This document shows positions 39,084 to 48,675 of a stretch of DNA of 64,000 nt, piece by piece (within the stretch, counting starts at the first letter, position 1; each line of letters starts with the position of its first letter). The DNA is from Zooshikella harenae (GTDB taxonomy: Bacteria; Pseudomonadota; Gammaproteobacteria; Pseudomonadales; Zooshikellaceae), in NCBI RefSeq assembly GCF_018837975.1, contig NZ_JAGSOY010000005.1:1-64000 (forward strand), in the 5' to 3' direction. Position numbers and translations under genes: made by a program. The notes beneath the pieces were generated by a model. The model saw only the letters and a list, made by a program, of their open reading frames with translations. It did not search any database and was not told the origin of the DNA.

Positions 39084-42000
39084 ATGAAAAATAAAATTGC
39101 GTTATTTGGAGCTAGCTTGCTTGCTTTGAGTGTTTCGTTTACTTCATACTCTGACGACTTAGAGCTATACAAGCCAATAAAGATATCTGGTGAAAGAAAG
39201 TCAAATATTCTTTTTGTGCTGGATGACTCAGGGAGTATGAAAGGTTATTTTATGCCTCAATTAAAAAGAGCTACAAAGAATCTTATAAATAAACAAAAAA
39301 ATGGTGAAATTAATATTGGTTTAATGAATTTTAATAATGGAAAACTCGTTGTTCCAGTGAGAAAGTTAACAGACAGTCATCGAAGAGATTTAATTAAGGG
39401 AGTTAATAGCTTAAATGCAGATGGCAGCACTCCTCTTTCGGAAACATTGTATGAAGCCTACTTATACTTTTATGGTGAAGAACCAAGGTTTGAAAATTAT
39501 CTAGACAAAGATGATGAAAATTATGAAGTAAGAAGAAGTTTTCTTGATGCAAGTGGAGAATATAAGTCGCCTATTTCAAAAGATGAAGCGCCTGCTTGTG
39601 GAGTAACAGATAGTATCATTCTATTTACTGATGGTGAACCAAGTGAGTCACAGCGGGCAGATAACTCTATTGATTCTTTAATTTCTGGAAAAACTTTACC
39701 TGATAGCTTGGATAATCCATGTAAAGATGGTTATAACTGTTTGGATGAGCTTGCTTGGTTTTTGGGCCATAATGACAGTAATCCGTACTTTGATGGTGAT
39801 CAGATTATTAAAGTATACACTGTTGGCTTTGACCTAGACAGTTTACCTAAATATCGCGCTGACAAGGCAATAAAACTATTGAAGAGTACGGCTGAAAACT
39901 CAAAAGGGATATATACTTCTGTAACTAATGAAGAAGAAATAGAGGTTGCTTTTACAAAAGCTGTTGAAGCGACAAATGAAAATACCTCTACAGTCTCTTC
40001 TTCATCAATTACTGTAAATCAGTTTTCAAAAGCTAGCCATGAGAATTATACATTTTACGCAATGTTTAAGCCTTCTACGAGCGGTCGATGGGAAGGTAAT
40101 ATAAAAAAATATCAGTTAGCTTCTCGGTTTGTAGATGATAGTGGTAATGTTATTCCTGATAGTGAACTAACAACATTTAAAGAGATGAAAGAGAGGAAGT
40201 ACAAGGTTAAGCTTTTCCTTGAAGATAAAAAAAATAAAAATATTCTTGATGCTACTAATACTGTAAAAGCTGAAACTTTAGATTTATGGAATCCCATCGA
40301 TGATAATTATGATGGAGGAAAAGTAAATGCTGGTGGCATAAGAAGTGCAATGAAAAATAACAAAAATAAAGAATGGAGTTTTCTTACCTATGATGAGAGT
40401 TCTGTAGAAAAAAACTTAACAGCTATTGATATAGATACTATCGAATGTACTCTGTTTGATGTTATTGAAGGGGAAAAATGTAATAAAATTAAAAGATTTT
40501 TAGTGGGTAAAGATGAAAGTGGTAATAGTTCTAATTGGTTAGGAGATATTATCCATAGTACCCCAACAGTAATAACGTATAGATCATCATACAGTGATAC
40601 TCCATCTTTGAAAGGTAATAAAAAAGAGGGTGATGCATATTTATTTGCAGGTAGTAATGATGGCTATGTGCACGCATTTGATGTGCAAACGGGTACGCAA
40701 AAATTCTCATTTATTCCTGAAGAATTTTATCGAAATATTCGTGGTTATGTAGAAAATAACCCAGGTGAAAAACTATATGGCTTTGATGGCCCGATCACCG
40801 CTGATTATGACTACGAATTAAAGTGTAAAGAAAAAGGTACTGATAAGGATTGCGATAAAGGTACTGATGTTAGTAATAGAGACTATGTGAAAACAATTAA
40901 GTATGCCAATTTATATGTTGGTATGCGAAGAGGAGGGACTTCCTATTACTCACTTGATGTTACTGATATTGATCATCCAAAATTTAGATGGGTTATCAGA
41001 GGAAGTGCTTTAGGGGTAAAAGAGCGTTATGGAAGAGAGATAGAAAAAAAAGATGAAGGTTACGTTTTTAAAGGAAAAGATACTGAAGTTGATAGTTTAT
41101 TGACATATAAAAATGATTTTTCTGAATTGGCGCAAACATGGTCTAAACCAATTGTAACATATATTAAAAGTGATGCTGGAAAGAAAATTAAAGTAATAAT
41201 TTTTTCAGGAGGATATGATCCTGTCAATGATGATCAAAATTACACTGAAAATTATGGCACAACTAGCAAAGGTAATGCTGTTTTTATTGTAAATGCAGAG
41301 ACAGGTGAATTAATAAAAAAAGCTACTGGTGAAACAGATGGTGGGGATATAAGTTTAATAGTAGATGGAATGAATTACAGTTTGCCTGGAGGTGTTGCCG
41401 TTGTTGATAAAAATGGTGATAACTTTGTAGATGATATATTCACTGCTGATGTACGTGGGAATATATTTCGTATTCATTTACCAGGGGGTAGTGTTAACAA
41501 AATAAAAGCAAAAAAAATAGCTAGTTTGGGTCACAAAGATAGACATACACGTTTTTTTACTGTACCACGAATAGCATTCGTAAAAGATCCTAATAAAATA
41601 CTAAAGTATTCTATTGCAATCGGATCAGGCAACAGAGCAAACCCACGTGACAAGTCGATGAATAATGGACTTTTTGTGATATTTCAGGATATTAACTACG
41701 ATTCAGTTAACGAAGTTAAATATGGTGACTTGAAAGATATATCTAGCTTTGGCGGTAAGCAAGTTATAAGTGATAAGTTAGAAAAAAAACTAGGTGATGC
41801 TAAAAGTAAAATTAGTACAGAAAAAACAAAAGTTGAAAGTGTTAAGCAAGCAAAAAAACGCTTCGATAAAAATGTGACGATATGGTTTGATGTTAAAAGA
41901 CAGCTTATGTCGATTGACGAAAAGACTTACTTGAAGTCAATTGAACAATATAAAAAACTTAAAGGTGATCACCTTGCTCTTATTGACTCGGAGATAACCA

Positions 42001-43586
42001 TTTTAAATAATAGAAATAAATTCATTGATAATGAAATCCCTAAGCTGAATGCTGAGATAGTTACAAAAAGGGAAGAGATTAAAAGTATGGGGGAGGGGAG
42101 AAAAAAAGAAGAGGGTGAAGAGTACATTAACGAGCGCAAAAATTTAATTGCTAAGTATGAAAATGAGCAAAAGGATATTCCCTCAAAACTTGCTATAAAA
42201 AATAAGAATCGTGTTGAAATTGAAACGGATTATAAGGGTAAGATAAGTAGTGCTAATTCAAAAATTTCCAGCTTAAAAAATAAAAAAGATAAGTTGTTAG
42301 CACTTAAGAGTCAAGTTGCTAAAATAAGCGTAATTAATCAAAACGTTGTTTTGGGTTCGGTGATCACTTCCGCTCATCAAGATAATATTAAAAAGCTAAT
42401 AGATGTTACAGGTAAAAAATTATCAGACTTATCGCTGGGTGAGATAGTCGATAAACTCGGTAAGGTTGCAAAAATAATTAAGGGGAAAAAAGCTTTTGAA
42501 AATGTTGACAAGGCTGTTGAGAGCTTACCAGATAACTTTGATAAAGATGACTTGAGTGGCTTATTACCTGATGAAGATGTCGAAAAACTTGCAAGTAATC
42601 TTAAGTTATCTGACGGCGTTAAATTGAAGAAAGATGTGCTTGAAAAGTATCTAAAAGATAATACCTCTGAAAAAGAGTCTTATAATAGTAAAATATCGAG
42701 CATTTCTGAATTGATGAGCGTAAAAGATGAAATAGAAATACGAAGTGAATATTGGAAACATCTTTTCAACCTAAGTACAAAGCTAGACTCGAATCAAAAA
42801 GAAATTGACTTTTCTGAATTCTCAAATGCTTTTATTGATAGAGGTTATTTTACTGACGTTGAATCTACGGCTCTTAAAACTGCAGGACTAATCGATCGTG
42901 TGAAGGAAGCATATTCCCAAGTTATCAAAAAGTATGAACAACAATACTCTAATGCTGAGAAGGAATATAATACGTTATACACAGATAATAAACTTAAGAT
43001 AAATAAGAACGAGGTGGCTGAAGTTCAAAAAGCAATCTTTGCTAGTGGTGGCTGGAAAAAGATGTTCGTTCAAGGTTGGAAAATTTTGTCTCCAGTGACT
43101 ATAAGAGATCATCAAGTTCGCTTCACAGCGTTTACTCCTTCAAATGATGACTCTATGGAAACTTTATGTGGTGCTGATTTAGGGCAATCTTTGGAGTATA
43201 GTTATGGTTTAAAAACGTTGACGACTAAAGATCCTATAAAGCTTGGAGCAGGTTTTTATGAAAGTCCTCAGCTATTTCGTACTTACTATGTTGTAGGTAA
43301 AAAGAATGAATTTTGGAAGCCTGTTGATTTAGATGGTGATGGTAAGATTAGCGAAAGAGAACGTAGGGCTATTAAGAAACCTATGGACTGCCTGTTTGGT
43401 GCAGCTGGTGCTGTTGAAGAATGTAAAGATATCGATGTAAGTATGAATATGGTCTATTGGAAAAACTGGTTAAAAACTGAAGGTAGCTATTCTAGAGTAT
43501 TTGAGGATGCTGATGACAGCGCTAGTAGTTCTGCTGATTCTGACTCTGATGCTGGTGGTAAGTCTTCAGATCCTTCTGGTAGCTAA
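39084..43586 (+). CDS. pilY1: PilY1-type tip adhesin with large coiled-coil insertion and EF-hand, operon B
   Basis: Signal peptide MKNKIALFGASLLALSVSF, then a VWA domain with FVLDDSGSM and LFTDGEPS. The beta-propeller has AGSNDGYVHAFD, LYGFDGPI, YYSLDVTDIDHP and calcium loop D775-KNGDNFV-D783. Between about residues 885 and 1320 lies a Lys/Glu/Asp/Ser-rich, largely helical insertion with long coiled-coil stretches. In operon A this place holds only about 85 residues. The propeller then resumes (GWKILSPVTIRDHQVRFTAFTPS). Near the C-terminus is a canonical EF-hand loop, D1415-LDGDGKISER-E1426, and the protein ends in a Ser/Asp tail. It is 1500 residues from ATG 39084; an in-frame GTG at 39069 is possible. 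Confidence 0.9.
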   Translation: MKNKIALFGASLLALSVSFTSYSDDLELYKPIKISGERKSNILFVLDDSGSMKGYFMPQLKRATKNLINKQKNGEINIGLMNFNNGKLVVPVRKLTDSHRRDLIKGVNSLNADGSTPLSETLYEAYLYFYGEEPRFENYLDKDDENYEVRRSFLDASGEYKSPISKDEAPACGVTDSIILFTDGEPSESQRADNSIDSLISGKTLPDSLDNPCKDGYNCLDELAWFLGHNDSNPYFDGDQIIKVYTVGFDLDSLPKYRADKAIKLLKSTAENSKGIYTSVTNEEEIEVAFTKAVEATNENTSTVSSSSITVNQFSKASHENYTFYAMFKPSTSGRWEGNIKKYQLASRFVDDSGNVIPDSELTTFKEMKERKYKVKLFLEDKKNKNILDATNTVKAETLDLWNPIDDNYDGGKVNAGGIRSAMKNNKNKEWSFLTYDESSVEKNLTAIDIDTIECTLFDVIEGEKCNKIKRFLVGKDESGNSSNWLGDIIHSTPTVITYRSSYSDTPSLKGNKKEGDAYLFAGSNDGYVHAFDVQTGTQKFSFIPEEFYRNIRGYVENNPGEKLYGFDGPITADYDYELKCKEKGTDKDCDKGTDVSNRDYVKTIKYANLYVGMRRGGTSYYSLDVTDIDHPKFRWVIRGSALGVKERYGREIEKKDEGYVFKGKDTEVDSLLTYKNDFSELAQTWSKPIVTYIKSDAGKKIKVIIFSGGYDPVNDDQNYTENYGTTSKGNAVFIVNAETGELIKKATGETDGGDISLIVDGMNYSLPGGVAVVDKNGDNFVDDIFTADVRGNIFRIHLPGGSVNKIKAKKIASLGHKDRHTRFFTVPRIAFVKDPNKILKYSIAIGSGNRANPRDKSMNNGLFVIFQDINYDSVNEVKYGDLKDISSFGGKQVISDKLEKKLGDAKSKISTEKTKVESVKQAKKRFDKNVTIWFDVKRQLMSIDEKTYLKSIEQYKKLKGDHLALIDSEITILNNRNKFIDNEIPKLNAEIVTKREEIKSMGEGRKKEEGEEYINERKNLIAKYENEQKDIPSKLAIKNKNRVEIETDYKGKISSANSKISSLKNKKDKLLALKSQVAKISVINQNVVLGSVITSAHQDNIKKLIDVTGKKLSDLSLGEIVDKLGKVAKIIKGKKAFENVDKAVESLPDNFDKDDLSGLLPDEDVEKLASNLKLSDGVKLKKDVLEKYLKDNTSEKESYNSKISSISELMSVKDEIEIRSEYWKHLFNLSTKLDSNQKEIDFSEFSNAFIDRGYFTDVESTALKTAGLIDRVKEAYSQVIKKYEQQYSNAEKEYNTLYTDNKLKINKNEVAEVQKAIFASGGWKKMFVQGWKILSPVTIRDHQVRFTAFTPSNDDSMETLCGADLGQSLEYSYGLKTLTTKDPIKLGAGFYESPQLFRTYYVVGKKNEFWKPVDLDGDGKISERERRAIKKPMDCLFGAAGAVEECKDIDVSMNMVYWKNWLKTEGSYSRVFEDADDSASSSADSDSDAGGKSSDPSGS

Positions 43587-43608
43587 CCTTTGAAAATATG
43601 TTTAAGAT

Positions 43609-43635
43609 AAAAAGCCCCTTTTAGGGGCTTTTTTT
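43609..43635. terminator. Bidirectional terminator between pilY1 (operon B) and pilE
   Basis: AAAAAGCCCC, loop TTTTA, GGGGCTTTTTTT. It lies between convergent genes with A and T tracts on either side. The right T-run touches the pilE stop codon. Confidence 0.9.
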
Positions 43636-44056
43636 AATTCCAGTTTGGACTTTTTGTGTCATCACTGCTTAATGAAATTTCATCATCTCCTGTTCCAAAG
43701 GTATTTTTTCCATCAGTAGGATCAGCAAAAATAGTAATAGTATTCCTATTTTTTCTAATTCCAATGCTATATTTATTATCAACTGTTAAAAAGTTATCTG
43801 GATAACAAAGGCTATTATTGCATTTGTCTGGGCCTGCGCCGTTGGGCTTTAGCCTTTCAGCATATCGCAGATGTTGTGTGAAATACTTTTGCTGTACTTG
43901 CATTAGCTCCATCAATTTAGATTTTGCTTCTGACTTATTGCCTCGTTGAATATATTCCCGGTAACTGGGTATAGCGATTGCCGCCAAAATAGCAATTATT
44001 GCTACTACAATCATAAGTTCTATAAGCGAAAAACCCGTTGTATTTTTTTTCATCAC
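43634..44056 (-). CDS. pilE: PilE-type pilin
   Basis: A type IV pilin-like protein with leader MMKKNTTG then [38 protein letters not shown], which is the PilE minor-pilin signature. The C-terminal half contains a cysteine pair (KCNNSLC). It is 140 residues. It is placed at the end of minor-pilin operon B but on the opposite strand. In Pseudomonas pilE lies in the same cluster. Because it has its own promoter it can be expressed independently of both operons. Other short type IV pilins look similar, so PilE against a generic minor pilin is a judgement from context. Confidence 0.85.
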   Translation of the reverse strand: MMKKNTTGFSLIELMIVVAIIAILAAIAIPSYREYIQRGNKSEAKSKLMELMQVQQKYFTQHLRYAERLKPNGAGPDKCNNSLCYPDNFLTVDNKYSIGIRKNRNTITIFADPTDGKNTFGTGDDEISLSSDDTKSPNWN

Positions 44057-44392
44057 TACAATTTTACCTATATTTTATCTCTAACCATTAGTACTTCAGT
44101 TGTAATCAAACAATGGTTGATTTTACTGATCTGGGGTGGGTATACCTTGGATGGTTTTTTTCAGATATTGCTTTTTGACAGATGGTGAGATTTAGATGAT
44201 GTTTGGTTACACAAGCTGGTTTCCATTTTGGCGAGGACTGTTTGAGCGGAGCGAGTTCCGCAAGCCAAGAATGGAAATCTGCTTGTGTGCAAGACCTTCA
44301 AATGAGTAAAAAAGAATTAGCAATTTTCCCGCTCAAAGAGAGCGGGATATGCAACTTCAAAACTTACGAAATAAGCTGTTTTTGAAGACGAA
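44057..44392. other. Intergenic region between pilE and the PIN-PhoH gene
   Basis: No supportable gene. It contains the long hairpin element listed next and a second hairpin CCCGCTC/GAGCGGG (44328-44346) without a T-run. CTTCAAAA pairs with TTTTTGAAG near 44356-44387. The pilE promoter should lie in 44060-44180. Confidence 0.5.
44209..44288. repeat. 80-bp structured inverted-repeat element
   Basis: ACACAAGC pairs with GCTTGTGT, TTTCCATT with AATGGAAA and TTGGC with GCCAA, separated by small bulges. Inside is a smaller hairpin GCGGA/TCCGC. It is more GC-rich than the DNA around it. Its identity is unknown: candidates are a mobile-element end, a dispersed repeat or a structured RNA. Confidence 0.55.
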
Positions 44393-45793
44393 TTATAAAT
44401 TAGCCTCCGCAAACTCAGCTAAGAGTGAGCGTGGTACGGCTTTTAACTGTATATTCCCTCCATGCTTAAAGCCTTTAAAGCGTTCTGTTAAATAGGTTAA
44501 GCCTGAGCTGGTGGCTGACAGGTAGGGTGTATCTATTTGCGCTAAGTTGCCCAAACAAATCACTTTACTGGCATTGCCTGCTCGAGTAATGATGGTTTTA
44601 ATTTGGTGTGGTGTCAGGTTCTGTGACTCATCAATAATGATTAGACTTTGTTGGAAGCTTCTACCACGGATATAATTAAGTGATTTAAAGTGGAGCGGGA
44701 CTTTTTCCATAATATAATCGACACTACTTGTTGTGCATTCATCATCACAGTGTAGTGCTTCCAAGTTATCTGTAATGGCCCCCAACCATGGCTCCATCTT
44801 TTCTTCTTCAGTACCGGGTAAAAAGCCTATATCCTCATCTAAGCCTTGAACGCTTCGAGTTGCGATTATACGACGGAAGCGTTTTGTTACTACCGTCATC
44901 TCAATTGCGGCAGCTAGCGCGAGTATTGTTTTACCTGAGCCGGCAGCACCCGTTAGATTCACCAGATGTACATCAGGATCAAGCAGTAAGTTGAGGGCCA
45001 TTGCCTGATAGATATCAAGTGGTTTAAGTCCCCACGCTTCTTGGTCAATGAGCTGATTATAATGCAAGTGTAAGAGGGTCACCTGCTCTTCTGTGACTTC
45101 AGTAATACGACCAATGATGCCTTGGGCATCAAGGATAAACATGTTGGGGTATACGTCTTGTAGAATGCCTTCGCGGGGTAGGTAATGGATGGTTTTACCT
45201 TCTAACTGAATAGTTTCTACCTGAGCGATGTTATCCCAAAAATTTCCTGCAATTTCGTAATAGCCTTTACTTAATTGAGCTATATCTGATACCAGCTGAT
45301 CGTTATGGTAATCCTCGGACTCAATACCACACCCTCTTGCCTTCAGACGCATATTGATGTCTTTTGTAACCAAGACAATACGATCATCAGGGCGATGTTG
45401 CTGCATTTGGCAGAGGGTATTAATAATGGTGTTATCGTTGATATGGTTGGGGAGGTATGAAACGTTGTTTGCGTGTTGTGGCATAAGAATAGTAAGTGAA
45501 CCATTCGGTGGGCTTCTATCCCCTCGTCGAATAGGGACGCCTTGCTCTATTTCTTGGGGAGACGCTGACCCCAGAATGGTATCAATAGCGCGAATAGCCT
45601 GACGACAGTCAGCTGCAATAGTGTGTTTACCCGTTTTTAATTTATCCAGTTCCTCCAGAACAGTCATAGGGATTATTACGCGATGTTCATCAAAGTTGAG
45701 TAACGCATTGGGGTCATGAATTAAAACATTAGTGTCGAGGACATAGTTGATGGGTAGAGACAAATCGGGTTTTGCTTGAATCAGGTTGTCCAT
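44393..45793 (-). CDS. PIN domain-PhoH ATPase fusion protein
   Basis: A PhoH2-type protein coupling a ribonuclease-like PIN domain to a PhoH helicase-like ATPase. The PIN domain (residues 1-140) shows YVLDTNVLIHDP, LEELDKLK, AADCRQA and VTKDINMRLKA, which supply the acidic metal site. The C-terminal ATPase has Walker A LTGAAGSGKTILALA and Walker B LIIIDESQNLTP. It has 466 residues from ATG 45793 (MDNLIQ), with AAGG about eleven bases upstream. A longer reading from 45877 adds residues without family support. Such proteins are reported to unwind and cleave RNA. No adjacent toxin-antitoxin partner is visible. Confidence 0.9.
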   Translation of the reverse strand: MDNLIQAKPDLSLPINYVLDTNVLIHDPNALLNFDEHRVIIPMTVLEELDKLKTGKHTIAADCRQAIRAIDTILGSASPQEIEQGVPIRRGDRSPPNGSLTILMPQHANNVSYLPNHINDNTIINTLCQMQQHRPDDRIVLVTKDINMRLKARGCGIESEDYHNDQLVSDIAQLSKGYYEIAGNFWDNIAQVETIQLEGKTIHYLPREGILQDVYPNMFILDAQGIIGRITEVTEEQVTLLHLHYNQLIDQEAWGLKPLDIYQAMALNLLLDPDVHLVNLTGAAGSGKTILALAAAIEMTVVTKRFRRIIATRSVQGLDEDIGFLPGTEEEKMEPWLGAITDNLEALHCDDECTTSSVDYIMEKVPLHFKSLNYIRGRSFQQSLIIIDESQNLTPHQIKTIITRAGNASKVICLGNLAQIDTPYLSATSSGLTYLTERFKGFKHGGNIQLKAVPRSLLAEFAEANL

Positions 45794-46370
45794 AGTGATG
45801 GTTACCTTGTTAGGGCTAATGATAAAAGTAACAATCCTTTCTACCAGTTTATACCTTGTTTGATGTATACCCTTCATTGTGGTTATATGCCCTTAGTTTT
45901 TGGGCACACCATTCGTTACGGGTATAAGATATTCGCACTAACTATTAAGAACAACTATTCAATTTTAAACGCTTTATTTATCCCCCTTTTTATAATTCGT
46001 CGCACAATGATTCGGATTGTTAAAATAAAAATAACTAAGATATAAACTGATTGCTAATACCAATCCTTACTATAAATATTAACTAAGAATTCGTGACTGG
46101 CAAGGTTAAGAAAATATTAAATTATTATGAAAATACAACCCATTTGGGGTTGTGATACATGATGTATTATAAATAGTTTGTTGATCAGAAAGAAAAGGTG
46201 TACGTCATTTGTAACGCAATAGACATACTTGAGGGTTAGAAAAATTAGACCATGAAGTAAAGGCGGAGTTATAGAAATGATTCACAATGGAGAAAGGGTG
46301 TTAAGCATAGTGCTAACAACTGTAGTTTTTAATTAATTATATTTTTTACAGTCGCTAGCAGAGTTTCGTT
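45794..46370. other. AT-rich intergenic region with nested palindromes
   Basis: 577 bp without a convincing gene. From 45866 to 45936, TATACCC and GGGTATA arms enclose an inner TGCCC/GGGCA hairpin. A separate hairpin ACAACCC/GGGTTGT sits at 46134-46151. It should hold the promoter of the PIN-PhoH gene on its left side. Confidence 0.5.
45866..45887 (+). repeat. TATACCC-N8-GGTTATA motif, copy B
   Basis: Same layout as the palindrome at 19151: arms of seven, spacer TTCATTGT against TTCGCTGT. The right arm has one mismatch. A second, fully matching GGGTATA follows at 45930-45936. Confidence 0.5.
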
Positions 46371-47837
46371 TTAACGGTGATGTTTTTTATAGTGCTTGCG
46401 AGGACGTCGTTGGATCTTTTGAGGAGTAATGTCTAAAGGTCTAAAAGCATTTTCAGGTGGTTGCTGGTAGTCCAGTTTTTTGCCTAAGAGTTCTTCTATG
46501 GCAGGAATTGCAAAGGCATCATTTTCACCTGCAAAGCTAATTGACATACCATGCTTGCCTGCACGACCGGTTCTACCTATACGATGAACATAATCTTCAG
46601 GATCTTCAGGAAGTGCATAATTAATGACTAGATTAACGTCGTCTATATGTATACCACGACCAGCAACATCCGTTGCAACCATCACATTAATAATACCAAG
46701 TTTGAAGTTTTCCAGTGTTTTAATACGCTTTTGCTGATGTACTTCACCGGATAATAGTGCAGATTTAAATCCTTGCTCTTTGAGTTTGTCTGCAATGTGG
46801 CGAGTTTCATCTCTTCTGTTGGCAAATACAATAGTGCGACATTCCTCTTGTCCCCGTCCCCAAAGTATATTGCATAAAACAGTGAATTTATCCTGCTCCG
46901 TCACTAAATATAGTTTTTGTTCAACGGTATTGGTTGCCACTGTTTCTGGTTCAATTTCAACCTTAGTCGGTTTATAGGTCCACTGTTCCGATAAATTTAA
47001 AATATCTTGGGTAAAAGTTGCACTAAATAGCAACGTCTGACGATCCCCACAACGAGGTGTTGCTCGGACAATACGACGGACTTGTGGAATAAAACCCATG
47101 TCAAGCATACGATCAGCTTCGTCTATTATCAGGATCTCAACCAGATCAAGGAATAAATCCCTGCGCTGTATAAAATCCAGTAAGCGACCAGGTGTTGCCA
47201 CAACGATATCATAGTAGTCTGAATTTAGTTGACGAAGCTGCTTCTCATAGTCCATGCCGCCGACTAAGTTAATGACATTTAAGGCGGTGTATTTGGTCAG
47301 TACTTCAGCATCTTTACAGATTTGCAGTGCCAGTTCTCGCGTGGGTGCTAAGATTAGCACTCGAGGTTCTCCTGTGTAACGAGGCTCGGGTGGAGGGACT
47401 TCTAACAACTGTTTAATGGTTGATATCAAAAATGCGGCAGTTTTACCTGTACCTGTTTGTGCTTTCCCAATGGCATCACATCCTTCCAGGGTAATTCCCA
47501 AAACTTCAGCCTGAATGGGCGTACAGTAATGAAAGCCTTGGTCTTGAATGGCATGCATAAGAGGAGAGGGCAAGTTAAAATCGTGAAAGCGGGTCTTACC
47601 TGGTTCAGGATGAACGACAAATTGGCTTATATCCCAATTTGTTTGGCGTTTAGCTTTGACTACTTGATTATCGGGCTTGCGCTTTTTTGGCTGTTGACGA
47701 GTTGATTTATGTTGATCGTGAACAGTTTTCTTGTGATCGCCTGCTTGATTTTGATTGGGCTTGCTAGCGTGATTCGTTGTGTTCTCTGGCGCACTGTCGG
47801 TGCGCTTTTTTAGAATATGTTTGATGCGTTTTAACAA
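46371..47837 (-). CDS. rhlB: DEAD-box ATP-dependent RNA helicase, RhlB-like
   Basis: An RNA helicase expected to act in mRNA turnover with RNase E. Residues 1-75 form a basic, Gln/Lys/Asn-rich disordered extension. The helicase core follows: Q-motif FHYCTPIQ, motif I AQTGTGKT, Ia [45 protein letters not shown] and [12 protein letters not shown]. The C-terminus is short and basic ([12 protein letters not shown]). At 488 residues it is slightly longer than E. coli RhlB, as in Pseudomonas homologues with N-terminal extensions. It is monocistronic on the minus strand. RhlB against RhlE-type is decided by the core segments; I am fairly sure. Confidence 0.88.
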   Translation of the reverse strand: MLKRIKHILKKRTDSAPENTTNHASKPNQNQAGDHKKTVHDQHKSTRQQPKKRKPDNQVVKAKRQTNWDISQFVVHPEPGKTRFHDFNLPSPLMHAIQDQGFHYCTPIQAEVLGITLEGCDAIGKAQTGTGKTAAFLISTIKQLLEVPPPEPRYTGEPRVLILAPTRELALQICKDAEVLTKYTALNVINLVGGMDYEKQLRQLNSDYYDIVVATPGRLLDFIQRRDLFLDLVEILIIDEADRMLDMGFIPQVRRIVRATPRCGDRQTLLFSATFTQDILNLSEQWTYKPTKVEIEPETVATNTVEQKLYLVTEQDKFTVLCNILWGRGQEECRTIVFANRRDETRHIADKLKEQGFKSALLSGEVHQQKRIKTLENFKLGIINVMVATDVAGRGIHIDDVNLVINYALPEDPEDYVHRIGRTGRAGKHGMSISFAGENDAFAIPAIEELLGKKLDYQQPPENAFRPLDITPQKIQRRPRKHYKKHHR

Positions 47838-48172
47838 AATTCACCTTTCTATTGAATTGAATGATGTGCTTAGTTTACCTCAGTGGAGGAAATTGCAAAG
47901 TCTGGACGCTATTTTTGTATAGTCATTGTGAATCATCAAGAATGACTATTTTTAGAGGTGCCCTTATATAACCTTCACAGCAAGCACATGCTTTTCATTC
48001 GGTCAGTTAGTCACTTCTATCACCTCTGCAAAATTAAGTATACAGCTTAATTTTGGCCTTGAATGCACATTAGTCCTTTTAACAATATATAAGACCAACA
48101 AGGGAGGTGCGAGTGCTCAGGCATCAAAGCATAAATGCTTTAGTGTCTAAGCACTCAAGTGTAGGGTAGGCA
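47838..48172. other. Intergenic region upstream of rhlB with a long hairpin
   Basis: No gene seen. The rhlB promoter should lie at 47840-48000. Between 48111 and 48156, GAGTGCT and AGCACTC enclose AAAGCAT/ATGCTTT with a middle section that pairs with G-U wobbles, giving a stem of about 22 bp. It has no T-run. It is 17 bp beyond the stop codon of the minus-strand gene at 48173. Confidence 0.5.
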
Positions 48173-48616
48173 CTAGGCTAGACAGCGAAGAGAGCTATTG
48201 CTTAGCTGGCCAGCAAGGTGAAAAAAGTTAGAGCGAGCAGGTGTAATCACCTGGCCTGCACTATTTAAAGCTCCTGTTTGATAAGAAGACAGTAACTGAA
48301 TCTTGCCTAGTAACTGTTTATTTAAGCTATCAATCTGTATAACTGGAATTCTGTATTCTGTATGTTCGGGACCACCAATACGCTTCACTTCAAACTGCTC
48401 AAGATAATGAGAATTAATATCAAAGCTGACAATATGGGCAGCACCAAATTGTGGAAGATACCACTCGAGAGCAAGTCTGCGAGCGAATGATTCATGAAGC
48501 AATGGGTAGAAGAACTTTTGTTGCATCTCCTCACCCGGAAAAGCAGCAAAGTCCCGTTGCTTCAGGTGTGCCAGTTGTTCTGGACCAATTGGGCGGTAAA
48601 GCGTTGTTGTTTTCAT
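48173..48616 (-). CDS. Conserved hypothetical protein (YRP.G...L small family)
   Basis: A 147-residue cytosolic protein with no signal peptide or membrane span. The N-terminus TTTLYRPIGPEQLAHL and the following AFPGE, FFYPLLHESFARRLALEW and VSFDINSHYLEQFEVKRIGGPEHTEYRIP match a widespread small family. That family is often loosely annotated as ADP-ribosylation/crystallin-related; I regard this label as unproven. The last 40 residues, after GKIQLLSSYQ, are a poorly conserved extension. The gene stands between the sortase gene and rhlB on the same strand, separated by 59 bp from the sortase stop codon side. No function can be assigned. Confidence 0.7.
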   Translation of the reverse strand: MKTTTLYRPIGPEQLAHLKQRDFAAFPGEEMQQKFFYPLLHESFARRLALEWYLPQFGAAHIVSFDINSHYLEQFEVKRIGGPEHTEYRIPVIQIDSLNKQLLGKIQLLSSYQTGALNSAGQVITPARSNFFHLAGQLSNSSLRCLA

Positions 48617-48675
48617 GGGTCGTCAAGCTGCAAAAGAAAATTTAATTGCCTGCCTTATGTAATGCAGTATAGAGA

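Noticed and set aside
44057-44200. Sigma-54 promoter for pilE
   Set aside because: Type IV pilin genes often use RpoN, but no convincing GG-N10-GC pair was seen on the minus strand.
44203-44385. 60-codon plus-strand frame across the hairpin element
   Set aside because: It reads straight through both hairpin arms, has no ribosome site and resembles no protein I know. Treated as structured non-coding DNA.
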